From Chloromonas sp. AAM2 (taxonomy: Eukaryota > Chlorophyta > Chlorophyceae > Chlamydomonadales > Chlamydomonadaceae): a stretch of DNA of 64,000 nucleotides. The stretch's first letter is position 1, and each line of letters opens with the position of its first letter. The DNA lies in NCBI GenBank assembly GCA_004335635.1, contig QAXH01005480.1:57719-121718 (forward strand), in the 5' to 3' direction. The position numbers and the translations under genes were made by a program. The notes under the pieces are model-generated. The model had not been told where the DNA came from and made no database searches. It saw nothing but the letters and a program-made list of their open reading frames with translations. Shown piece after piece: positions 35,101 to 44,142 of this stretch.

Positions 35101-38100
35101 TATGTTGCGTGTGGAGTCAGGGTCAGCCTGGCAGAAAATGGAAAGCGCAGGTGGTGAAAAAACACACTTCTGAACACAGGCGTGCGGCGAGGCGAGTCTG
35201 ATACTGGGGAGCCTAGGCGATCATCACAACTATAACTCTCAACGGCATCATCAGTTTATTTGATAGCATCTGATGATGATTGATGTCTGGTTATGTTCAT
35301 CAATTACTGCTCCATGTCTGTATGCCATACAGGCATGCAGCGAGGCGGGGGTGATGTTGGGGGAGCCATGGGCCGAGGCAGCGCATGTGCTGGAGGCCAG
35401 CCGGGCACTCGAGGGGGAAGTGGGGCACGTGAGTACACGTGGGCGGTTACTTTTGTCGTTACTGTTGTTCTGCTTGTTGATGCTGGGGCCAGCGCGCCAG
35501 CCGGTCATTTGAGGGCGAGATGGGGCACGTGAGTACCGTTACTGGGTGGTTACTGTTATTGCGGTTATGGTTGTTGATGGCTGCCGGCGCAGGCGCCAAG
35601 CAATGCCTGCAGGCGTGCAAGCACTAGTCACTGGTGTGACCTGGTGATAATCAAGCATCTGCAAGAACGAACCACTGGTCCTGTTGCCGCTTGGGTCCTG
35701 TACACTGTATACTCAGGGACAGAGGCGCTGGTGTGATCTCACTTGCTGCCCGTTTCTGCTGCGTGACTTCCGTCCCCTATACGCCAAGATGCTACGTGGG
35801 CTGATCATCCAAGGGGTTCACATTCCTTTGCTTGTTTACACGCCCGTTTCTCTATCCGTTTTGTCGGTTTCTGCAGCGTGACTTCCGCCCCCTGTACGCC
35901 AAGATGCTACGTGGGCTGATCATCCAGGGGGTTCAATCCAAGGATGCGCCCAACTTACCGCTCCTGGGGTCAAAGATTGTGGTGGATGCGGGCAATGGAG
36001 CAGGGGGCTTCTTCGCGACAGAGGTGAGGGCTTTTTATTTTTGACTCTGAGATCGAGGCGGCCATGCAATGATGTTACTTCTGACCAGGTGCTTGCACCC
36101 TTGGGTGCCGACGTTCGTGGCAGCCGTTTCGTCGACCCTAGCGGTTCCTTGCATGCCATATAATGATCGCTTTTGCCATGGTTACTTATGCCCAGGTGCT
36201 ATTGCCCACTCTCACCTGGTCGTGTCTTGTGCAGGTTTTGGCTCCCCTGGGTGCTGACATACGCGGCAGCCGTTTCCTGGACCCCGACGGTTCGTTCCCC
36301 AACCACCCGCCCAACCCCGAACACCCGGCTGCCATGGCCTCAGGCGCACAGGCAGTCACAGAGGCAGGGGCGGATCTAGGCATCGTGTTTGATACGGACG
36401 TGGACAGGTAGGTATCGTTTTGATATTAATGTTGGTGTTTAGTTCTGATATCGCTTTACTAATGGTACTGATTTCTAATTAGTATCTAGTTTATCGATAT
36501 GTATTTGTTTTCAAGCGATTGTTTGATCTTCTTTCAGTTTCATGCTACGTCGTTTTGATAATAGTAGTATTTGGTTCTAGTAAGAACTATAATTGTTTGC
36601 TTTATAACACCTCTAGAGCACAGGCAGTGTCAGACAGTGACAGGGCGGCTGCAGCAAAAACGCAATACGTCCGCTGCATGTGTGACTGGCGGGATGGGTA
36701 CGGGTATGTACGGGATGGGTACCACTGATGAGATGCTAGTTACAGAGCTTAGAGCTTTGTGTTACTTACGTTTGTCCCTGCACTTGACATAGACGCGCCA
36801 TGCATTGTGTACAGGGCGGGATGGTTGAACTGGCATGTGTGAGAGCCATGTGAAAGATGTGTCAAGTGCGACATGTGCGTGCCATGCCATGGTGCCTGCA
36901 GGTCGGCCATTGTGGACCGCCATGGCCGCGAAATCAACTCTAACAAGTTCATTGCACTGATGGTCAGTCAGTCAGTCACATGGGACACACTCATGAGGTC
37001 AAGTCAGCCAGTCACATGGGGCACATGCATGCATATGTCACATGGGGCACATGCATGCATGTACCACATGGGGCAGATATCACATGCATGCATATGATCA
37101 CAATCAGCGGCCACGTGCACGCATCAACACATGGGCACCTTGCATATGGCACCTTGCATCAGCGCGTGGGCCACCTTGCATGGCTTCACATTACCTGGTA
37201 CGGCAATGACAGTTTCAAGGGTACTAGATGTAGTGAACAAGGGTGCTCTGCTTTGCAACAGTAGTAATGCAATAGTGACAGAAAGAGGCATATTGAGAAG
37301 GAAAAAAATCACTTTTCAGGCTGACCTGTAGCCTGAACTTACCCGTATCCTCACGTGCAGCAACTCTAAAACAGTTCCCCGTACTGCCTTTGCTTCAGGC
37401 TGCTATCATACTGCGCGACCACCCCGGCACTACAGTTGTAACCGACAGCGTTACATCAGCAGGACTGGCCAAGTTCATTGCAGACCTAGGGGGCAAGCAT
37501 GTCAGGTGGGCTGACCGGACTGGGCAACTGACTGTAACGTCAGAGGCTGCCACACTATACACGGTTGCACATGCGTGGGACGACATCTCCGCCACACCAA
37601 TTGCACGCTACAGAAGTACTGTAACTGTGGGCCCTCCTGTTAGAACAAACCCTTGCAGTAAGATGCATCAATCTCGGTCCATGCTGCCATCTCCTCCGGT
37701 CCATGCCACTGACTTGAGTGATAGAGGTCTCATGCTTTTGTTTGAGCGAGAGTCCAACTGGCAGACTGCTAGGCGCGGCACCCCGACTTTAGCTACGCTT
37801 GCTTGCTGATGACTTACCCCTGTACATGTGTGCCATATCTGTGGTACATACATGTGTTCGTGGTACATGTGGTACACATGTCTGCCATGTCTGTGGTATC
37901 TGGGCGGTCTGCATCAGAGAAGCCGGGACGTGGAATGGATGGACACTGCCCTGGCCTACTACGGGCAATACGATGCTAACACAGCTCAAGTGATGGGCTG
38001 AACTGCATCCTGGCTAATATCAAGGTTCTGTCATGTTCCTTATTGATGCATGCAGGTTCAAGCGCGGGTACAAGAACGTCATTGGCAAGGGAATGCAGCT

Positions 38101-40839
38101 CAACCAACAGGCACGACAAACGTCGCATTGTAACATGCAAACACTTGCCTCCACCTCACAGCACCAGGGAGTGCTCCCGCTGTGAACCGCAATACTGTGG
38201 CATGCACTTGTCTTGTAGCATGCACACACCCATCTCACAACCTACCAACGCGCTCCCAAAGCAGCACGACGTAGTGTCGCCTCTTACCTGGTAGCATGCA
38301 CCCTTCGCACAGCTTAGACAAAAAGCGCCTCCCGTGCAGCATTGACAGCACATTTGCATGTATGCAGTTAATATACAGTGGCATGTAGCATGCACACATC
38401 TCTCTCACAACGACTCCTCATGTGGCTTGACACGCATGCATGCACGTACGCACAGTAAGCTAGGGCAAGCTGGCCCATGCTGCATTTTGATCGACGCGAT
38501 TCTGTATTATGTTCTCACACGGAGCCACAGTAAGTTATTAATTTATCATTTAGGGCATCCAAGACCACATCAAGCATCGTCAGCATGTGCGCCACATGGC
38601 CGCGTGTGCTCGTGCACATGCAGGGCGTTGAGACACATCTCATGATGGAGACCAGCGGTCACGGCGCTGTTAAGGATAATTATTACCTAGATGACGGGGC
38701 CTACATGGCAGTGCAGGTCAGTGAGTCAAGATTTGTTTTATGAGGGGTGGCCATGAGTAGAGAAGGGGTGGAAGGGAACAGAGATTGTTTCATTGGTGCA
38801 CTGGGGCATACATGGCAGTGCAGGTAGGTACATTCAGGGAGCCTCAGGAAAGCCGCCGGAAAAAGGGCAGGGAGGCAAGAGGCCTGGATGGAGGTCTGAA
38901 CAGTAAGGCATGATCAGAACCCTTTGGCAAAGGTGGTGAGCTATGCAGCTGTATCTTGCAACATGTGAATGTGTGTAGCACGTTGGGCAGGTGGGATGAG
39001 AAAGCTTACATGGCAGGTCAGTAGATCAGTAGGTCATGCAGGTCGGCAGGTCAGCAGAACGGCCGGGGATGGGTTGGCAGAGGCAGGGACACGACGGTCG
39101 GGGATGGGTCGGCAGAGGCAGGGACGCGAACGGCCGGGGATGGGTCGGCAGAGGCAGGGGTATGGCCAGAGCAAAGGTTTGCAGGCAAACGTGGCCGAGG
39201 GGATCGCGGCTTGCGCACAGGGCTGGGCCTTCTGCCTGTCCGACCGTGCCCATGTATATTATGCAACAAAGACATGACCAGTGTTTTGCCTGGACTCGCA
39301 TGTAATCTGTTCAGGTAGTAATTGAGGCCATGCGTCGGCGCCAGGCAGGCACCGGTGATATCGGCGATCTGTTGGCCCAGCTGAAGGAGCCATTAGAGGC
39401 GAGGGAGGTGCGCATTCGCATCACCGACCCTGACCACTCGGCTATGGGAAAAGAGGTGAGAATGGAGGTTGAGAAGTGGTTCAACACACAATCGACTGGT
39501 GGGCGACGTATGGATGGCATGCATAAATAGACTTGGGCCGACAGGAGCCTGTTTTCCGTTGAGATCATGTCACCCTGACGTGAATCTGCATCACATGAGA
39601 TTATCCTGTCGCTTCGGCACCCCTGTGCTGGCTTACTCAGTATCGGCTGATGCATGTCGCCACAGGTTGATGGTTTTTGCTTTGAATGAGGCTTGTTCTA
39701 TAGTTGTACTAGCATGGCTCTTTTGTTTTGAACACACAGGTTGTTCAGCGATTCCACGACTGGGTTGTTGGTGGTCCCCCTGCCCCCTCCAACTGGACCC
39801 TGGACCCAATCAACCATGAGGGATGGTGAGTGGACACAAACCAACTGCTGAGCACGTTGTAAGGCGACGCTTTACGTCAAGGTAATTGTGTGCGTTCTTA
39901 GTTGGGTGATGCCTGCTTTGCTCCAGTGAGCCCCGCAGCATAGTGCTACAACGATGTGACGTGCGTTGAGTCAAGTCTATGTTGCATGGTGGCCTTGGCT
40001 ACCTGTTCTCTGTTGTTCTCTGTGCAAAACGCGTGAGCTGATTTTGGCAAGGATTCTGGTCTGAAATCGGTAAAATTTCGCTTAAAATTGCGGTCGATTC
40101 AAACTGCGTTCATCTAGAAAAATAAATGGTGTTTTTCGGATCCGTAAAACTTAGCATCCGTAAAAACAACTGCGGTCCTACGTTTTTTTGTATACGTATC
40201 TCTACTGAGGGTCCAAGATACGATTGTGGTCTACAGCCCCAGGAATTCAAACTTGACTTGTGCTTCTGTTTGTGCCCAGGCGTGTGAATGTGGATGAAGG
40301 CAACGGCAAGAAGGGCTGGGCGCTGCTGAGGCAGTCGCTGCACGATCCGTTGCTGGTGAGGCGCATGCATGCTCACTCTTAGCTCCAAGCGTCATCACCG
40401 CTAGCTTTCAGCTTTGTCTTTCCATGATTGCTGCCTGACATTCAATCTTGTGTCAGAACGCTCGTGTCAACATTATGTGCCCCTCCAAACCGAGGCACTG
40501 CGTGCATTGCATGCGGCACTTCGTTTTGGTGACTGTTGACGTCACTTTCATTCCATTCATTTGTTTTGGTCAGCTGCATACATGCCTACTGTTACCTTGA
40601 CATGTGCGTCATTCCAATCTGGCCGTTGATCAGAACGCTGCTGCTCCGGATCGAAGCACTGCATACGTTTCATCATCCTCACATGACGGTTTCTTTGCAC
40701 GTTTCACCATGTGCCCCAGGTGTTGAACGTTGAGAGTGAGGTTGAGGGCGGCTCCAAGACCACACTGCGACAGGTGTTGGACTTCTTTCTGCAGCGCTGC
40801 CAGGGCATGCCTTTGGACCTGTCAACGCTGCCTAACTGA
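32140..40839 (+). CDS. Plastid alpha-D-phosphohexomutase (plant GlmM/PGM-like, At5g17530/At1g70820 type)
   Basis: Seventeen exons fit in phase: 32140-32248, 32335-32489, 32606-32714, 33155-33287, 34076-34188, 34730-34863, 35333-35428, 35877-36023, 36235-36407, 36902-36962, 37399-37505, 38056-38110, 38624-38716, 39315-39455, 39740-39825, 40280-40355 and 40720-40839, giving 635 residues. The first 70 or so (MAQLLQTSRLHRLSGAH) resemble a transit peptide. Catalytic landmarks: phosphoserine loop TASHMP (217-222), metal loop DTDVDR (385-390) in place of the usual DGDGDR, sugar-binding ETSGHG (473-478), and LLRQSLHDP (586-594) where most members have RxSGTEP. These variants are typical of the plant/algal plastid clade. 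The expected reaction is 1,6-phosphate transfer on a hexose phosphate; the sugar is not certain. The exon 12 donor is GC (38111). TGTAA follows at 40899-40903. At least seven exons have echoes. Confidence 0.93.
32839..32879. repeat. (CCCTA)n tract in an intron
   Basis: Seven tandem CCCTA pentamers lie between exons 3 and 4 of the phosphohexomutase gene. Confidence 0.9.
33081..33106 (+). repeat. Exon echo: acceptor and start of phosphohexomutase exon 4
   Basis: GCAG plus the first 22 bases of exon 4 (33151-33176) recur 70 bases upstream with three substitutions. The AG acceptor is intact, so it could compete with the true acceptor. Confidence 0.75.
33331..33545. repeat. 30-bp tandem repeat (about 7 copies) in an intron
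   Basis: Near-identical units of the form GGATCACATGGCAGCTCTGG plus GATCACAGGC follow the donor of exon 4. There is no spacer between units and no unique sequence, so it is a minisatellite. Confidence 0.95.
33686..33748 (+). repeat. Exon echo: middle of phosphohexomutase exon 4
   Basis: 63 bases match exon 4 at 33205-33267. FARWLRAKNPDTPICVSL becomes FARWLKANNPDAPVCVVL. There is no indel over 21 codons and most changes are conservative. It lies in the downstream intron. Confidence 0.85.
34234..34301 (+). repeat. Exon echo: end of phosphohexomutase exon 5 with donor
   Basis: It matches 34137-34207, including GACAGGTAAGGGT at the donor. The first ten codons are conserved (LFGLATTPCM, with two synonymous changes); the following part is scrambled and has a TAA. 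Confidence 0.8.
35174..35214 (+). repeat. Exon echo: start of phosphohexomutase exon 7 with acceptor
   Basis: It matches 35327-35367 (ACAG then GCNTGCNGCGAGGCG) with several substitutions and a small deletion at its end. Confidence 0.65.
35498..35535 (+). repeat. Exon echo: end of phosphohexomutase exon 7 with donor
   Basis: It matches 35398-35435: CAGCCGG, then TTGAGGGCGAGATGGGGCAC before GTGAGTAC. The donor is intact. Confidence 0.75.
35762..35820 (+). repeat. Exon echo: first 59 bases of phosphohexomutase exon 8, acceptor destroyed
   Basis: It matches 35877-35935 with only three differences in 59 bases. All three are third-position synonymous changes (CGC/CGT, CTG/CTA, CAG/CAA), so RDFRPLYAKMLRGLIIQGV is unchanged. 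The acceptor AG of the true exon is TG here (35760-35761), so it should not be spliced in. Confidence 0.9.
36089..36154 (+). repeat. Exon echo: start of phosphohexomutase exon 9, acceptor kept (possible poison exon)
   Basis: It matches 36235-36300. VLAPLGADIRGSRFLDPDGS becomes VLAPLGADVRGSRFVDPSGS, with many synonymous changes. CAG acceptor bases at 36086-36088 are intact. If used, the frame meets TAA shortly after the homology ends, so inclusion would truncate the protein. Confidence 0.85.
38801..38823 (+). repeat. Exon echo: end of phosphohexomutase exon 13 with donor
   Basis: GGGGC-TACATGGCAGTGCAG before GT (38698-38716) recurs at 38803-38823, followed by GTAGGT. A shorter trace is at 39003-39020. 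Confidence 0.65.
39036..39165. repeat. Degenerate GGGATGGGTCGGCAGAGGCA tandem repeat
   Basis: Three to four copies of a unit of about 33-37 bases lie in the intron before exon 14 of the phosphohexomutase. Confidence 0.8.
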
Positions 40840-40912
40840 AGCCTTGCAAGGCAGCAGTCGTGCTTGTCAGCAGTAATGTTAAACGTACAAATATCAGGTG
40901 TAAGAGTTTGTC

Positions 40913-40963
40913 CTACAGCGCAGCCAGGGCATGCCATTGGACCCGCCAACACTGCCTAACTGA
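40913..40963 (+). repeat. Exon echo: end of the last phosphohexomutase exon including the stop codon
   Basis: 51 bases match 40789-40839. LQRCQGMPLDLSTLPN-stop becomes LQRSQGMPLDPPTLPN-stop with no indel. It lies 73 bases beyond the true stop, near the TGTAA at 40899. Confidence 0.9.
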
Positions 40964-41099
40964 GCCCCCTTGTTGGCATCAGTGCAGTCAATGGAACTGT
41001 CTCACCTCAACTGATTTCGTGGTGGCGTTTTAGTGAAACGCTTTCACTGTGAGCACTGCGCAAGGATGATGGTCACCCATTTTGCAATTTATATCTTCA

Positions 41100-42540
41100 A
41101 TCTAATCAGGAACCTGAGCGTATATATTGTGATTACACCAGGGCAGGGGGGCTGAGCGCGAAAAAGTAGACCACATGCACCGTGAGCATGATGAGGAGAA
41201 CGTAAGAAGAATTCCCAAGGAACCCCGAAGAACCAGTTTGGCCGGTTGGTTGTGTGAAGCCAATACATACGAGTCTGTCTGCAAAGTTGTCCGTTGATGA
41301 GCGAGTGAGAGTGACATGGTTTGTGGGATATGCGTGCGTTAACCATTGGCTCCTCAACATTTGAAAAAAAAATCTGGTGGTTAAGTGGCCTCTGCACGGG
41401 TGGCCGTAGAGAGTTGACTGGCTTGTGTGGAATGTGCACGGCTTCAACGCCCTGCGCAATCAGGTTGGTCCAACAATATGGACAGAACATGAACTTGCCA
41501 GCCCATAGCCACAAATACGACTCAAAGACCTGAAGCCAAACCACGGATTAGACCTTGGATCGCCTGCAGCCTGACAGCATCAGGTTCATTGGATACTGCG
41601 GCACACAATTGCAGGTGTGCCAGTACAACCCCTTGGTGGGTGGTAGGGCTTACATTCCATTGTGTATGGCTGTGGCAGTCATTCCAAAGCCCATCTGAAA
41701 ACGCTTGTCAAGCTGCAACAGCAATGTACCAGGATTAGATGCGTAGAACATCCGCTCATGGCCGGTACACCAAGCATGTGTGGCTTCCCTGGTGTAAATA
41801 CGTATATAGTGTATGTGTTTCATTCGGCATGTGTTTCAACTCTCGGAGGCAGCCAGTTTCTGTTGAGCTTGACTACAAGGGAGAGCGCATTGAGCAAGTT
41901 GAATCATTCAGCTATCTATTTGCGTCACACTTGAATCTCTCGCAAACAGCGGAGAGGCGGGGAGGGGCCATGCGTGAAACGCAAGCGGCTGCCAAGGTAA
42001 GTTGTGTTCAAGACTTGCATGGCGCCATGTTGCGTCTGTTTCAAACTTTTGTTCGGCCCCATACTATGTATGCTAGCCAGATTTGTGCCACTCCAGTCTT
42101 GACTGTTAATAAAGCGCTTACGTGCCCCCTTCAAGCCAGGCTTTTGTACGACGGCAATGCGTCGTATGGTCATGAAGCGCAGGCAACTAATTGCTATCCT
42201 TGTGCACAAGCATACACAAGCTTGCATTGGCCCCGCAGGCCTTCCCTTGGTTGCTGCAGGGATGCCAGCTTGTTGGACGTGCTTGATCTGGTGTGTTGTC
42301 CACCCTTCAAGGCAGCAAATCTGCTTCTCTCCATCTTGTGTGCGGCCTGCATGTGCACAGAAGGTGTTTGGCCTGCATAGGACGGATGACACTGATGGAT
42401 GACACTGATGGACACTGCAGCAAGTTGGGCAAGCAAGCAGCCTTGCTGCGTCAGGATGTGCACTTGCGTGTTGAGCCGTTACCACCTAACGTTGGGCCTT
42501 GTCATGAATGTTGCTGTGTGAGCGAGCACTCTACATGACA
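41100..42540 (+). mobile_element. Decayed non-LTR retrotransposon (endonuclease and reverse transcriptase relics)
   Basis: At 41425-41480 a frame reads VDWLVWNVHGFNALRNQ, which resembles the first strand of an AP-type endonuclease (WNVNGL). At 41850-42080 a second frame reads DYKGERIEQVESFSYLF, then a gap-rich segment ending LFQTFVRPHTMYASQI. This is the usual end of a LINE reverse transcriptase (VxxFxYLG, then FxxxVRPxLxYxxxxW). The pieces are in different frames and short, so the element is dead. Copies of the dispersed repeat end lie at about 41105-41155 and 41783-41812. Confidence 0.6.
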
Positions 42541-43996
42541 AGTTAGTCACTTGGCATGGACTACCCCCGATTCTTCCCGACCAGGCGCCTCTGAACATGC
42601 TCGTCGATTGCACAGCACACTAGACAGGAGCGGTCAATCACCTAACCCCGATCAATATTTGTGCAAATGCGCAGATCGGCAAGCGCTCGCACCGAAATGA
42701 GCTGGTGGCTATGTTTCGTCGTGAGATGGAGACGGGTTTCCTGTGCCCGAGTCCCAGCCGCGGCAGTGTGGGCAGGGATATGATACGAGGGCCAGAAACC
42801 GGAACAATACCCTTTGGTTGCTGGTAATGAAGCGGACGTCAAAATTGTACTGTGCGTTCAGCGTGCCGCTCGATTGACGCGCGACCTGGCAGTTGCGCCG
42901 ATGGCTGTTTGATCTCGAACTTGAGTTTGATTTAGGTTCGATTCGTTCCCATTTGCTTGCCATTTTCACAAATTTCGTTGACTAGTAGGACGTGCAATAT
43001 GTCCAGAGCACAACAGTCCAAACTAAAAATTGAACTAACGTCGCTCTTACAGCCTTCGCTGTCGGCTGGTCAAATCTCCAGCGTGGACACGTGCCAGCAG
43101 GTGACTGTAGACATTACACGACACGTACTATCACATGTCATCTGTCACTGCGCTCAGCAGCCACCAGACAGGTGCTGGGTTAGAAAACACATGGCCCCGT
43201 AACGTGTTCAATGGTTTGATCCAAGGTGGCCTATAGCCTCAAAAAAAACTTGTTTGCCAGTTCTGGGACAGTTTTCAGGATCGCCGCTGGAACCAGGCTG
43301 CAGTCGCTCGAAAACAAAGTCCGGTGGTGGCTACGATGCAATGACCTCAAAACTCAACTGAAGGCCGTGTCATGCGTCCTAACTCGAGCACCCTAAATTT
43401 TATAGTCAGGCCAATCAGGTCTGCGTATGCCACGCTGCAGACTACCAACTGGTGTGCATGCCAGCTGATGGTGTTAGAAGCACGCTGTCAAGTGAGTTTC
43501 AAAGGTTGGCTGCTGGCATCAAATGTGAGTTCCAAAGAGCAACACTCCGAATAGTACGACTGGGCGCACGTGGACCAAGTCACACACTAAATCAAGGTAG
43601 GTGATGCGAGCGGCTGCTGAGCGCATAGGTGTGTGTGCTGTCGCCCTAGCAAAAGCGTGTAATGATGATGACTGTGATGAACTGTGCTGTCAGCAAGAAA
43701 GGAGAGTTGCTTCTTTCTTGAAGGCTGAGCTTCAGGCCAGAGCCCCCATGCTTCTGGTGCTGCTTGCATCACGCTCTCCAGCCACTTATGTAGCCATGCC
43801 TCGGGAGGCCGGCTTCACTAGTCACGTGGTGAGCCGTGAGACGGTCACTTCGACGGTCCGACCACAGAGCAGAGCCCTTGTGACTCTGACTCTGTGATGA
43901 CAGCATTACGCTCATACGCCAGTGTCGTGAGCGTACCACCAAGCCTACCTACAATACCTGCCAAGATAGCTCTGCCATTTTGATCCTCAAAAGGCA
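42541..43996. other. Region without a recognised gene
   Basis: Short open frames on both strands have no exon-like boundaries that chain together. It may contain more retrotransposon debris. Confidence 0.35.
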
Positions 43997-44060
43997 ACCT
44001 TGAGCATTAGGCTTCCTGTGGCACCCGCTGCGGTGCCGAGGGAGGCATGGCATGTGACGG
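43997..44060 (-). repeat. Exon echo of the last SYLF exon and 3' UTR
   Basis: 64 bases match 44133-44196, covering the last 14 or so codons, the TAA stop and the first 3' UTR bases of the minus-strand gene, with several substitutions. Confidence 0.8.
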
Positions 44061-44142
44061 CGCATACGCTCTCAAGTGCGTCTCTGGAAACCGCTGCCTG
44101 TTTCTCCGTTTTGTTGGCTGTTTTGAGGGACAACCTTGAGCA

